Shown one piece after another: positions 23,401-36,924 of a stretch of DNA of 38,348 bases. Location of the stretch: the NCBI GenBank assembly GCA_013365365.1, contig JABVXU010000513.1, positions 1-38,348 on the forward strand. The letters are read 5' to 3'. Made by a program: the position numbers and the translations under genes. The notes under the pieces were generated by a model that had not been told where the DNA came from, did no database searches, and saw only the letters and a list, made by a program, of their open reading frames with translations. The stretch is from Cruorifilaria tuberocauda (lineage: Eukaryota > Nematoda > Chromadorea > Rhabditida > Onchocercidae). How positions within the stretch are numbered: the stretch's first letter is position 1; each line of letters begins with the position of its first letter.

Positions 23401-26400
23401 GATAATATTTTGATATTTTTTGGAAAGTTTTTTCCAGAAATTTAAAGCATTTTTGAAACCAAATACAAGAAGTTGGAGAAAGTGTAATAGAAATATTTTG
23501 CTGAAAATAGTTAATCTTAAACAAATATTTATTTTCCGACAAAATCTAAATATCAAAGGTTCACTATTATGCTAGGTTAATCCTTTTATACTTTATTATC
23601 CAAGAATCAGCAAAAATCTTCCAAATAATTTTAGGTATGTTTATTTTAGGTTTAGTCTTTTTTTTTTTAAATTATTGTATTGCACACCGATCTAAACAAT
23701 TTCAGCTAAATAATGTTTTTTTGGCTATTATTTTTATTAATAAGGTAAAAAATTCATATTTATCAAAATTGGAAAGATAATAATAACGATAAAGAATTAA
23801 TATTTACCCATAAAGTATATTAATTGATAATAAACCAATTTTTGATTATAATTAATGAGATAAAATGGAATATTTATCCGTAAACTTTACAATCATACTA
23901 TCTTTATTTATTGTTTATTGAAATGATAGAAATAAATAACATATGTGTTATTGTTATTGTTGTTATTATTATGAAATTTGATACAAAAGGGAATAAATAC
24001 TTGCAGGTACAAAGAAGATGGCAGTCATCTGTGGGAAACTCAGAGAATATCGTAACCGGAACCGGTACTGTTACTACAACTAATATCAATAACGATAATA
24101 TAATGTTATTACAAGAACTATTTTGTGAGGCATGTAGTACGTTGTATAACGATATCCTGAATGCGATCGATCATCAAACAGTTCGTCCATTTTTTTAATT
24201 CGTTTTTGATTTGCTTGAACTTATTGTAAAACTTGTTCTTAAAGATCACAAAAAAAAACTTTATGTGAAAAAGACAATACTTTATCATTTGTATTTTAAT
24301 GAAATGATCTTTTGTTCGCTCCATTACAGCATTCTGCGGGAAATTGTGTAAAGAATGCTAAGAAAAAATTTAATATTCTCGTTTTCTTCTGATTACTTTT
24401 TTCAAATTTACTTTATAAAAAGTTAACAATCGGAATTTGAAAAATTTTTTAATTTACGCTTTCAATCAGATTGGCCAATTTTTAAAGAGAAGAAAAGCTT
24501 ATAATAATTTATTCCTCTCTCAATTCACACCTTCTCATATTATCAGTTATCACTTCTACAACTATTTTAATTTTTCCATGCTTTCTTTATTTATCCAATT
24601 TTGATTCATAAATTTAAGTCAATAGCAGTAATTAATTTGTACCACTAAAATAGCCGCCTCATCTATAACTGCCTTTATCAGCACGAGGAAGTTTGTTTGC
24701 TGTTATAAAGATCATCAATAATCCATTTGTTCACTATTTATTTGGTACAAACTTTTCAGTAAGTTAAATTTTAAATGAACAGAAACAATTCTTTATCTTA
24801 CACTACAATTGATAAATGTTGCAGTTTTGCAGAAGTTAAATTTTAACTTTAAAACATTATCATTATCGTTGTTGCATTCTTTCTCTTCGGAAATATCTAC
24901 CATATTACTCTTAGTTCTAAATTTAAACTTAAAACAAAAATTAGTTTTTTTTTAAAAATCCATTTAAACTATTTTGAATTGTTCTGACCGCTGCTTTTTT
25001 TCATTGAAATTTCAACGAAAGTAAAATTTTACATAAATTTCATTTGTTAATTAATTTCAAATTTATGTAGATTTATAATTTATCACATTAATTAAATGTT
25101 TAAAGTATTAAATATTCATTTCCAATTCTAATTTTATTTTTTAGATTAACTGTGAAAAGAAATATGTTGAAAAAATAGTTGAATGCGTGAAGTTTTAGTC
25201 ATCTATTTGTCGAAATTCTTTCCCTTAAACAAACAAACTAACTAAAAAAATTTGTAAAAGATAATTTCAATTTTAATAAGTGGCAGGAATACATATTTAT
25301 TAATGCAACAAAAAGTAGATAAGGCAAAAGTAAAGGTAAATAAAGTGAAACTATTGTTCAATTGATTTATCTTTATTATTTTCACGAGTTATTCATTCTT
25401 TCCAATGCCGGAAGTATGATACTTTCTGAAGTATTCAAGTACCTTTTAGAGTTTTGTTTACAACTGTTCAACTACGAAATAATTCACATATTACTATTTT
25501 CCATTAATCAAATTCTGTCTTTCAGATATTTTACCAAATCACATAGGTCATTTAGGTTAACCCAGAGCGTTTTCATTGATCTTTTTTCATCAAAATCTGT
25601 TCACCAGATTATTTGGATAGATTAAATTAATTATAATTAGTTGAGTATCTAAATATTATTTAATTGTTGTAAATAAAATTATTTTTATCATCTGTTTCAT
25701 TATTTAAATGAATTACCGATATTTAACTTCGGCAATTCATTGAATTAATTGTAAAAGAGAAATTTTCAAAATATATATTTATTTGAACTTTGACCTTAAG
25801 CTGTTTAGTTTTTGTAAATTATCCAATTTAAATTTAGTATAGCCTTGGTAACTTTAACTATTTTTAACATATTGGAGAAAAAAATGACAATTTTTCCTAA
25901 TCATATCAGAAATAATTTCCAAGATTATGCTTTGATGCTAATAATACTGAAATATAATCCAGATATTACTAATCCTAATATTACTCTGATATTTTGATAT
26001 TACTTAGCAGGTGAATATAACTAACAATTAGATTGTACGAAAATCAAATCACATTTCAGAGTAATTTTTAAAAAATAGAGAAAATTTTGAAATTATAGAT
26101 TACAAATTATTCATACATTTCACTTATATAAACATATTTAAGTAATTTTAAAAGTATATTTTTATGGTATACTAATTTTAAAAAGAAAACTATTTTCGTA
26201 AAATATAAATGAAATTAATTATAAGATCGATTTGCTGTATAAGGATGAAAAATTTCTAAAAAAAAAAGATACTTCAAATTCATTTCTTTCCACTATGTTG
26301 GAATCAATAACAACATTTAAATGATTATTTTTATCATTCTCTTATCATGCAAACTGAAATATCATATTTAGTAAAAAAAAACAATAATTTGAACAGTTTG

Positions 26401-29400
26401 TTTATTCTTTTCATGTTGTTTTACTTGAGAAAAATAAATTATAACCTTTCAAGAGATTGTATACATTACACAATTATTCATTTCAGATTATCTATGCAGT
26501 TTTTAAAAGACAAATAATTTATATCTGCTGAAATTGAATTATTCCTGTTATTTTGTTGTATTTTCGAATTTCAATTTAAAAGAAATTGAATTTTACTCTT
26601 GGAATACTGTATAAGATTTTCGTCTTATTACTCTCTTCGTTAATTCAAAATTAAATCCATAATAAGTATTAAATTTCATTATATAGTGAATAATGAAAAT
26701 ATAAATTGTTAGTTTAATTAAATCTTTGCTAAAATTTTCAATATTTTATTTCCATCTCTGCATATCAAATTTTATTGATAGCATTTACTTTCCTCTTATT
26801 ATCATTTTATTCTCATCTTAGGATATCATATATCTTGACAGCTTTCATCAAAATTCATTGCTCTAATTCAGTTTATAACTTAAATGTGATCTTCAAATTA
26901 AAAAATCGATTAAATATTTTACCACTTATTTCTTTCATTTTGTACTGTATTTTTCATTTATTTACAAATTTTTTTGTATATAACTGAGGCAGTATGATAC
27001 TGTTTGATATATTTGCACTTTAATAATTAACAATTAAAATATAACGAAATCTACTTTAATGTTTCTTAAAATTTTATCAATAATTATTGAAAATATGCAG
27101 AATTTTTTCATTGTGAAATTAGAAGAAATTGAATTTTAATGAAAAATTCAATTAAGCATATAATTTATTGCACTTTTACAGGTAATCAACGAAAGCGATA
27201 TTTTACGTCGCCGAATGGAAATTGTTGAAAAAGGCACGGAACTATCAGAAGCTCTTCCACAGTTATCAAATTTGATTACTTCAAAGTGAGTAAAATTGAT
27301 TTTATTTTTCTTTCCTTAACAGCCAATCTATTTAAGTTCCATATTTTCATTTTTACATAATAATCGTTGAAATTACGATTTTAAATTTAGTTCTAAAGGG
27401 TTCAGAAAAAAATTTCGAACTTTCTAACAATACAGTTATTTTTCATGTTTCTCCGTAAATTCGCTATATCAATGAAAATTAAGCGTTTCGAATCAGTTAA
27501 AGATTTTAAATTTCTGTCTTTTTTTCCAAAATTTAAGCTTGTCGTTGACTTATAACTACACTCAAAATTTATAATCGAGAATTTTAAACTTAGAATTAAT
27601 ATTATATGAGTGCTAAATGAAAAATCCCCTAATATTCCACTTATTTTCAAAAGAATGAAATGGAAATCTTTTGAAAATTCAGGAATACGGAAATGAGAGT
27701 TTAGGATTAAAAAATGAAGAATGATGCTTCACATCCGAATGGATTTCGGATAAACCGTAACATAAACCGGAAATTTCAACCGATAATAACATTATTGTTT
27801 GAATATTTCATCCGATATCAAAAATCGAAAACTGTCATACTCAAATATCATTCTTGAAGGCTTTCGAATTTGTTTATCACTGGCCCGAACCTGTAGAATA
27901 GATTAATCGATTTGATAGTCGAAATTTTATTTGTGGGGCATTTTTTTTATCAAAACGCTCCAACAAAGTTAAAAAAGCAACAGCCTGCAAAATAAAAACA
28001 ATTATAACAAAATAGTCAAAACAATACAAAAAAAACGAGATTAAATCCTAAGAATTTACAATTCTTTATTCAAAAATAAACTAAAATCCCAAAAATATAG
28101 AGACAAGTGAAACTGATAGTTTTGTTGATGAAAATGAAATTTATTGTTTTACGGAACGAAATAGCACGATTTTACTTAATCAATAATTTATTTAATTTTA
28201 TTTACATCAATTAACCATCCTATAAACTTTTGTTAATCGAATGAATCACTAATTATTGTTTAAAATCATTGATCTCTTTAGATCATCTTGCAAGTTTTTT
28301 TTCTTGAAAGTGTCTTGAAGAAACCTCCATTCAATCAATTTTCTGAATTCCACAATTAATTAATTAGAGAATTTGATATCACAGTTAACATTAAAGTATC
28401 GTTTAGATATGAAAGTTTAAAAATGTAACATTTGAAAATACATGACTTTTCTTTCAACAAATTCTTTAAATAATTTCATTGAATATTAAATGAATTGAAA
28501 TTGATAAATCATTTCATGTCATACTGTTAAGTTAATCAGAAAGTTAATTAAAACGATGAGATATTTAGAAACCATCGTAATGATAGCAAAAAAAGTTAGT
28601 TAAGAGTATTTGCACCTGGTGTTTTTCATTTATCATTTATTAGCTCTTTTTATCATTGTTTTATACTTAATAGAAATTATTAACTTTATGGTTATATCTG
28701 AGCTTATTTTCTTAAAACTTAATTTGCTCGAAAAAAATAATCCAATAAATCTTTTTCAATTTTTACGAATATGACCTTTTAAATCCTATTTGAAGTAATA
28801 AATTTTATATTAATTTTTTTTTTCAAAAGCTTTTATGAAGAAAAAATGAAGAAAATGATAGACTCGTATTCTGAGGGAACGTTTATCAAAGAAAGTTTTT
28901 TTTAATTGATAGAGATTTCCATGATTTGAAATATTTTGTTAATTAATTCAGAAGTTATACTGGAATCTTTCACGAAACAGGAAATGAAGAAGCCTTTATT
29001 TCTTGCTTTTTTTTGCTACAAATTTAATAATTGTTCATCCTTTTTAAATTTAATTAAATCAGATTATAAATTGATTGTCTAATCTACTTCCTGAAAAATA
29101 AATAGCAGAAACAGGTTAGCATACAAATTCTGAAAGATTCAAATTAATGTCTGGTTAACCTTCCTTATACTTGATCCTTATGCTTGATTTTTTTTTTGTA
29201 CGATTACTGGAAAATAATGTACCATGAAAAAGCTTTATGACATTTTCAAAGGTCAAATTAATATGTGAATATTTCACATGTTGAATAAGTGATATATATC
29301 AAAGGAGAGTTATATATAAGAGAATAAAATTTGAAATCTCTGTACTTATTTGCAATTTAATTACCTCATTAAACGTTTTGCTTTTAATCGTCAAGTTTAA

Positions 29401-31938
29401 GGAAAAAAAGTGATTTCAGTTTTAGAATGATAAATACCTTTAACTATAAATGAAAATAAATACAAAAATTGGAGTGATATTAATTTTAGATTGAGTACGA
29501 TTAACCGCGCTATGGAACATCTAAAATTGAATCGGCGATCTTCCGTTGAAAACGCTACGAAAGGTTAGATTGAGAGAAGATATTCTAATTTCGAGACATA
29601 TCATTGATCATTTGCAAAACAGAATCTTCTGGTATTCAATAGGAGAACTAACTCTGATCTTGAGACATTTGAGAGAGCGAAAAATGAGGATGAGTGATAA
29701 CGAATGATAATGGATAACCTGAAGAATGGATCAAGTATTTTCTCTTCTTAATTTAATTTAACGCTAATGTCAGAAGAAGGCGAACCAACAGCAATAACGG
29801 AGCTTCGAAAATGGCTTCAATCGATGAGTGAAAAGCTTTCCGTAATGGAAAATAAATTTACGAAAGCTACGCTTGCCCGTAAAGATCTGGATCGTTTGGC
29901 TGCCGACCAGCAGGTAAACAATCCCGTTTTTTTCTTTTGCTCTTTTTTCGTTTAATTAATTCACAATAGATTCTTCATGCTTCTTCGTCTTGAATTGTTT
30001 CTATAACTGAAGCGACGAACAGGCTTTACAAAGTTTACGTGTGAGATATGCGTAAACATAAAATAGATTCAAAATATATCCAGATTATAACAAACTTTTG
30101 ATAGTTCAAATATTTTCTATTGTAAATTTAAATCCTTGAAATTTACAAATTTTAATCGAAGATTAAGTTGAAAAGATACTATTTGTGATGTTACGAATTC
30201 ATCTAAATTATTTTTATTTTAAAATTACTTGAAAATATTTTTCTATAAAAACCAATCGTAAAAAATTTTCTCTTTACTTTTTCATTTTTATTTTGATTAT
30301 CCAACAACTGATGAATTATCACTTTTTTAAAATAATTTGAATTTTATTATGTGATAATAAGAGGCGATGAATTATATGATTGCAAAGAAATAACTTATTC
30401 ATATATGGATAGATAGAGAAAAATGGTGATATAAATGCAGAAAGCTTTGAAGCTATAAATAATAAATAAGCTTGAACAAATTACACAAACAATAAGTAAA
30501 CTAAACATTACTTATTATTACATAAATAGCTTGTACAAAATGATCAGATCATATCGAATCTTCCCATTATTAGAATTAATAATTAAATATATTTGGATAA
30601 GCTCAAAGTTTTCTAACATTTTTTAGTGAAGTAACAAATGAGCGCAGTTAAGAGTTGGTATTTGATATAGCAAAAGAAAAACAAATCTTCTCTGTTTTAG
30701 ATATTTCAACTAATTACTAGCTATAAAAGGTAAATGTAGTGGTAAAAGGTGAGATAATCACACATTTGTCTTTTATAATTTTGGCAGGTATAGCCAAATC
30801 ATACAAAATAATTCTGTTATTATCTTTTTCCATAACTAATTTCTACATTTAATAATGATCACTTAAACTTATCTAATATTATTATCAGCATTATAGTCAA
30901 TGTAAATCTATGCCTAAATTTTATAACTAATCAATTTACATTATTGTTTGATTATAGATTACTTTCGTGGAATTTATAATTGAAGTTGTAAAGGAATATT
31001 CACCTATACTAATTATAGATACCTTAATCAAATAGGTAATTTCTTTGCTATAAAATCTATTTCATCACCTAGTAGTTGTAATATAAATAATTTCGTAATA
31101 TCATTGTGATATCAATTCATTCACGATAAGAAGATGCTATCATGATAAATTCTATCGATTGGGCAAATAAAATCTCTTGAAATCTATTTCAATAATAAAT
31201 ATAATGATCTTGTAATTTGAAATTACTTATTCAAGTTTACTCTTTGAATATTTTTTTCTTTTCTATTACAGTTTTCATTAGGTAAATTAGTGATTTGTAA
31301 AGTTCATTGTAAAGTAAGTCAGTAAATTAATGATTTATGAAGTAAATGAAATATTTTTCAAAAAATAAAAATTTATTTTTTACATTTGAGAAAAATAAAT
31401 CAAGATATTTTCTCTCGTTAAAATCAAATTGTTTTAATAATCAAAAATCAGAAATTGGTCACATTAATCAATTTCCTCTTTTTAATAGTTAAATTATATG
31501 ATTGTGAATATTGATATAACCTTGAGAATAGTACACGCATGTACGATCCATTTATACAATATTACTTTGTCAACCATCCGATCCCGAATATTTGCAATTG
31601 TAGTTCTTCCACTCATTGTCATCCCCGATGGTTCAATCACCTCTTAATCCGTAATCAATACGTACTTATTGTTGTTATTGTTATTAATGTAGTTAGTAAT
31701 ATTGATATAGGTTAAACGATTCTATTTAATAATTTCTCATTCGTGAACCTGTCGCTACTTTTCTTTTTTGCTTTCTTCTTATGCATATTAAATGTTTGTT
31801 AATAATAATTTTAGTTATGATAGTAATAATAATAATAGTAGTAATAATAATAAAGGAAAATTTTATTATCATTAAATTCGTTCCGAATTGTGATAGAAAT
31901 GATGGCAATAATAACGACGATTTATAATATTAATCATG

Positions 31939-31978
<40 letters not shown>

Positions 31979-34900
31979 CAATAATAATTCTACCGGTTTT
32001 TCCTAATTATTTGATAGAAATGATAATAATAATAATAATGACAATAGCAATAATTCTCTCGTTATTTTACTATTAAATTTATTTCAGATAACATGAATAC
32101 GTGATAAATGATAGAATATATGATAGAAATAATTATCTATAAATTTTAAATGGATTAAACAAAAATTAATGAGAAGTATTGTAAAGTATTAGATTATAGT
32201 AATAAATCGATTTGATTTATTAGGTACGAACCAAATTTTAGAGTTGTTAAAAATATTTAATTAATGATAAAATGTATCCCTTAGATCTTCAGAATATCGG
32301 AATAACTGCTTGTTTACTGGAAATAATGTTGAGTATTAGGAATCGATTACCTGTGATAGCTATTAATGAGAGGAATTTTAGTACTACCGTATTAATTATT
32401 TATGATTGACTGGAGTGTAGAGGTGTATGGCGGCATGATTTGAGGTGGAGAGAGGACAAAGGTCATACAACGGTTTAATTGGTTGGATTAATTGTTTGGA
32501 CATTCGTTGTCTCTGTTAGGCAATCGATCGACTAATAGATTAGTAAAAAATAAGTTATCATTTTAAATGAAATTATCTTATTGAACTTATCACTACTGCT
32601 ATAAACAGGTATATTATATTTTGCTTGAATTGAGCTTACTTTTTTCCGGTTCAGTAGTAATGTAGTCAGTGCAGTATAATTTACAGAAAATATATACATG
32701 CAAGGAATCTCTTCATCGAGTAATTATTAATAATCTTACTCATTAATTTTAATATTCAATTTTCATAATTACACCTGTAGGAAAATAGTTTGAAAAAAAT
32801 TGAATAGAAATGAAATAAGTTAAATTTTTGAGGTATAAAACTTGGAGATTTCATTCTCACATTTTATATATTTTCCCTGCAAAATATTTAACGAAATTAA
32901 TTGGCCAATGACCAATAGTCAATGAATGACCAATAGAATATTATAAAGTTAATTGGCATAATTTTCATCTATTCTTTTCCTCTCTCTTTCGTTTTTATTA
33001 ATTTTTTTTGTCAGCTAACCTTTTATACCTTTTATAAAAGAATTAAACCTACGATTGAGATTAAATGTACGATGTAATAGCGTGATAAAGTATTATTAAC
33101 ATTGTTTAGTGATCATTATGACCTTGCTATTTACTCTCCTCTCCATAAAATATATAGTAATTTCTTGAATCACTATTTATCTTTTGCTTATTAAAATATT
33201 CCTAATCGGTGTAATAGACGCTATTCTATTACAACCAATATCTATATTTATATATAGGGAGAGATATGTTTGTGATTTATGATTGTTTTCCAAAATGAAT
33301 TTATCATACAAAACTTCCATTCAATCATTTATCATTTTGTATATATCAGTATAGCAATATAGACGGTCTTATCTATGTTGTAATAATTTTAAGTTTCTAT
33401 TAATTTTCATATTAGATAAATGAATGATCGCTTGTTACACTTAGATTTAACTCTCGTATCAAACTAACAGAGTCATTTAGTTATACTTCAGCTATCTTAT
33501 TTCCCTCCAGCAAAATCGCATATTTCATTTTTAAATGCAAAAAAAGTGAATGAATAGAAATATGAAAATTTTCGCTGGAAATTTTAATTAATTAATATTA
33601 TATGATGATGGTGACGGAATAGATTATATGTTTTATCATGCATGCTTGATTGATATTTTACTATGATTCAACTCTAAATTAACTTCCCGCTTAATTTTCT
33701 TTTTACCCTTTTTTTTTTCTTCATTGGAAAATAAATGAATCAATCAATGAGCTGGAAGTTTTAATCGATTATAATATTTCATTTTCGATATAATTTGACA
33801 TAATTTTAGTTATAATTTGATACATAGTAATAATTTATTTGATTTTAGATTCTCCAATTACAAATCGAAACCGAAGGGAATACATTAGTGAATAACGTTC
33901 AACGAACTGTTCCCATGTAATAATAATTTTTACCTTGCAATTTTTATATTTCATTTATTATTCTCAATTCTAAAATTCTATTTTACTAAAATTTAAAAAT
34001 AGAAAAATTAGAATTGAAAAGTTGATTCCAATAATTATTAAGCTAATTATATTTCTTCTTCTTACATGCATCATTCAAATTACTCAAATTATTTTTGTAT
34101 AATGACAGCAATTAAGGATACAAGTTTTTGAAGAATTCTTTTATTGGATAATCATTTTTCTTCAACGAGTAAAGAATATCTTTGTTTTATAGAAACTTGG
34201 AAAAAGAAGCCGATCGTTGGATTCAACGACGACAGCGACATTTGAAAACATTGACAAAACGTTGGTATCATTTGTGGATTCGATCATTATCAATACAGTG
34301 TCGAATTGAACGTTATTTGGATCATCTTCATTCTGTATGTTTTATTTAATCTAAATTCTACCAAATTAATCAATAATGATTACCTGAACTACGAAACTTT
34401 AACAAATCAACTCAACAAAAAAGCATATGAGAACAATTAAATCACTAATTGACGAATGATATGATAAGTTATAATGAGTTTTTTCTTTTAGATAATTATA
34501 ATTAATTAACTTTTCCAATTGCCTAATTTATCTTACTCATCAATACTGTACTGATACCTGTAAAAATGAATTTCACTCGTTTTTTAGAGTATTTTTTTAG
34601 AGTACTTGAATGAAACTTTTATGCATTATTTTAAATAATTTAATTTGTTTAGAATTTTTTTTTGTTTCGAAATTTCTATTACTTAAATATTTCAACAAAT
34701 TCAACTTAATCAGTTTTTGTCTTTTTGGATTACAAAAAGCCTTTTTTGGAATATATTATTATGGTGCAACAATGATTATTTGGAAGATATTGATAAGAAA
34801 ATATAAGCTTCTATTAGCAGTTTAACAATTTTGATCAATGATAATTAAAGTGATGAATCGCAACCGTTTTTTTTTCCAATTCGCAATTGATATTTTTTCT

Positions 34901-35637
34901 GATTAGTAATAACAAGATATCACACAAAAAAATGTTTTTCAATCAAACTCCAACCTCTTTCTTTTCCATTATCAAAATATTTAAATTAAAATCAATATTT
35001 TGAACAATTATACCGATCGTTTAAAAATCTTGGAATGAAAATAATAATGACGAATTGAAATCCGGTTTCACTTCCACCGCTTGTTGACTATCCGTAATCC
35101 GGTTTCACTCCTCCACTATAATGTTTGCCAGCTATCGGTAGTATAAATGAGTCTTTTTTCATCACTCATCAACTAATATATGCGACAGTAGCAAAAATGT
35201 AATCTCCGAATTTCTTTTTTTTAATTTAATTTAAAAAAAAAATGATTGCTATCGATAATCGATAATTGGGCATACGATTGATGATAAAATATTTCGATTC
35301 GATTATCCTCCAATTTTTGTTTATTTATTTCCTTTTTTTCAAAATGCTAAATGAAATTTCTTTTCTCTAAGAGAGAGAGAGAGAGAAAAGAAAACAAAGA
35401 GCAAAAAGAAATTTCCATTTCAAAAGTTTATCATTTATCATTTTTTCATTTCTATTTAGTTTAAATATATTCGTTTCCCTTTCTATACCTTTTTTATTTC
35501 CAATTTAACATTAAATGAAATGAAATGATTTGTACTGCCAAAACTGTTTAAGTATTTTTGTTTATTGCAAAATCATTTAATTAAAATTTAAATTCATATT
35601 TGATTATTATCCATTTCAGCTGGTGCAATTGGCCTAA
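17441..35637 (+). CDS. Spectrin-repeat (nesprin/dystrophin/spectraplakin-like) protein, multi-exon
   Basis: Exons 17441-17530, 24007-24180, 27182-27285, 29490-29563, 29774-29913, 33849-33916, 34193-34334 and possibly 35620-35637 join in frame at every junction, giving 269 aa. Residues about 155-260 form a spectrin-type repeat: helix A with ELRKWLQSMSEKL (157-169), helix B with RKDLDRLAADQQILQLQIE, helix C with RRQRHLKTLTKRWYHLW (229-245), including the conserved Trp at 241. Upstream, residues 60-147 are also helical (DILRRRMEIVEKGTELSEAL). Spectrin repeats are structural rods in cytoskeletal linkers; the KRWYHLWIRSL segment recalls nesprin-type repeats, but I cannot assign the family. A 5' start at ATG 17441 is chosen for its open context (AAAAAATG); upstream exons at 16611 and 17082 may belong. 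The last five codons (LVQLA, stop) are uncertain: an acceptor at 35892 gives another short end, or the gene continues beyond the window. Introns reach 6.5 kb. Confidence 0.65.
20772..20791. repeat. Perfect 20-base palindrome
   Basis: ATATACGGTATACCGTATAT is its own reverse complement with no spacer. It contains GGTATACC at the centre. Confidence 0.9.
22961..23150. repeat. Degenerate ~40-bp tandem repeat, four to five units
   Basis: Units share TTAATGATTGGGTTGATTTA and CCTTCCTGCTTAAAT segments, spaced about 38-42 bases, with many substitutions. Confidence 0.6.
24181..27181. other. Intron 2 of the spectrin-repeat gene
   Basis: Donor GTTCGT at 24181 (weak but in phase) and acceptor TTTTACAG ending at 27181. 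A GC-richer spot at about 24650-24710 is open for some 24 codons on the + strand without good splice sites. Otherwise AT-rich with nothing recognised. Confidence 0.45.
27286..29489. other. Intron 3 of the spectrin-repeat gene
   Basis: Consensus donor GTGAGT at 27286 and acceptor TTAATTTTAG ending at 29489. A small hairpin (ATCCGAA/TTCGGAT) lies at about 27734-27752. No coding content recognised. Confidence 0.55.
31494..31622 (-). other. Coding-like minus-strand open frame inside an intron (doubtful)
   Basis: ATG at 31622 opens 42 codons starting MTMSGRTTIANIRDRMVDKV and ending ITII before a TAA. Upstream the frame extends eight more codons (EVIEPSG...). The GC content and residue balance of 31540-31640 differ from the surrounding intron. 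A possible donor (AAG/GTTATA) follows the CTIL codons. No family recognised; it could be an exon, a relic of a mobile element, or chance. Confidence 0.2.
31800..32060. repeat. Composite AAT/GAT trinucleotide microsatellite
   Basis: Runs of AAT with GAT and AGT interruptions at about 31802-31857, 31938-31982 and 32020-32040. GATAGAAATGAT occurs twice (near 31891 and 32013), suggesting internal duplication. Confidence 0.85.
34335..35619. other. Region after the last well-supported spectrin-repeat exon
   Basis: Starts with donor GTATGT at 34335. It contains the 14-bp direct repeat AATCCGGTTTCACT at 35059-35072 and 35096-35109, a TATAAAT word near 35150, and a GA tract that forms a 12-bp-stem hairpin at 35357-35393. 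An acceptor CCATTTCAG ends at 35619. Confidence 0.45.
35357..35393. repeat. 12-bp inverted repeat around a GA microsatellite
   Basis: TTTCTTTTCTCT (35357-35368) is the reverse complement of AGAGAAAAGAAA (35382-35393), separated by 13 bases of AA(GA)n. Confidence 0.8.
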
Positions 35638-36900
35638 TTTTATTGTGAATTTCCTCTAATCATCTGTCAATTTCTTCCTCATTTTAACCCAACTATCCAC
35701 CACTATGTATTGTATGATAAGAGGAATTTTGTTAACGCATGAATGCATTTTATCTTCTCGCATATTTTTCTTTATGTTCAAGAATTTCAACCCTCTCCTC
35801 CCCCGTTATTTCGCGGAATTTATTAAATTTTGATTTATCTGTTACAAATTCAAATCTCATTCACATGCTACCTTTTTTCCTGTTGATTTCAGGAAATCCT
35901 TCACCTTTAATTAACCTTTTATGATATGATATCTGACATCAATTAATCATTAATTCTTGAAATCTGTTTATTACTAACCATAATTATCACTATGGTTTTT
36001 ACAAAATTACAATGTAACTAATGTATTTATCATCATCACTAATATCATTTTTCTCACGAAAGCAATCCATAATCAATCATAATCTAATCATTTCATTCTT
36101 CAAAATTATCATATCATTCATAATTTCATCTCAGTGTAACATTAAGCACTTATTTCTTCCATTGCTATTATCGACAAATAATATGCTTTAACGAATTTCA
36201 ATTAAGGACATTTTGAGATAAATGAAATGAATGAATTCTTCTTCTACAACGCCTATTTATCAAGCTTTCATGTTATCTGTCCTTTCTATTCATTCAAATT
36301 TTCAATCCTTACAATCATTTTAACTAAAATTTCAACTTTCATCTTTAATACTTTGATAATAATAAAGCGTTCTCTTGTAACTTATTAATTGTACGTTAAA
36401 TACAATTTCACTAATTTAAAATAAACTTAATTTAACAATTTAAGTTTAGCGGAACTTACTTTTATTGATCGTGCAAGATAAATGTGGTAATTTGTCCTGT
36501 AGTTGATAATTTTTTCCTGCAAAGAATAATTCAGGGAAAAAAGGTATTGAAAAGATATCTTTTATAAAATTAACAATTTTTCTTTGATTGTTAAGGAAAT
36601 TAAACTTTTTCAATGATTGACAGTTTATAAGGAATGGCTGATAGGAAAAAAGATGATATTATCATTTATGCTAACAGCTGCTATCATTCATTGATTAATA
36701 CAATAAATTGGAAGAGTTTTTTTCTCCTGATCTTTTCTTACTTATACCTATTTAGTGCTATAATTTCCCTTTTAACTGCTTGGAATTTTTCGTTCTTTTT
36801 TGAAATCAAATGAAAAAGCATAAATAGCAAAGAGAAATCAATACGACTTCTTTTCTTTTCAATTTTCGCTTTTATATAATTCTGTGTATTTTCGTTTGCT
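35638..36900. other. Possible 3' UTR / downstream flank; no gene seen
   Basis: If the gene ends at 35637, this is 3' UTR and flank. AATAAA words occur at about 36360-36365 and 36420. A second TTTCAG acceptor ends at 35892 and opens GAA ATC CTT CAC CTT then TAA. The open frame at 35739-35924 is not convincing. Confidence 0.35.
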
Positions 36901-36924
36901 AATACATTTTGCATACATTTTATT

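Larger units (their letters stand above)
17531..24006. other. Long intron 1 of the spectrin-repeat gene
   Basis: Donor GTAAGT at 17531 and acceptor TTGCAG at 24001-24006, both phase 0. The interior holds a 20-base palindrome at 20772-20791, a ~40-bp degenerate tandem repeat at 22961-23150, ATT/AAT runs near 20220-20280 and a possible short exon-like island at 20519-20570. Minus-strand open frames at 21460-21696 and 22189-22404 lack coding character. Confidence 0.5.
29914..33848. other. Intron 5 of the spectrin-repeat gene, with AAT array
   Basis: Donor GTAAAC at 29914 and acceptor GATTTTAG ending at 33848, both phase 0. It contains a composite AAT/GAT microsatellite at 31800-32060, a minus-strand coding-like open frame at 31494-31622 and a GC-richer patch at 32400-32530. 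Confidence 0.5.

Noticed and set aside
23904..24324. Minus-strand open frames opposite the 24007-24180 exon
   Set aside because: They are antisense shadows of the + exon, which is supported by splice sites and matching phases.
35150..35156. TATAAAT word as a promoter
   Set aside because: A TATA-like word in DNA this AT-rich carries little weight and no gene start follows it.
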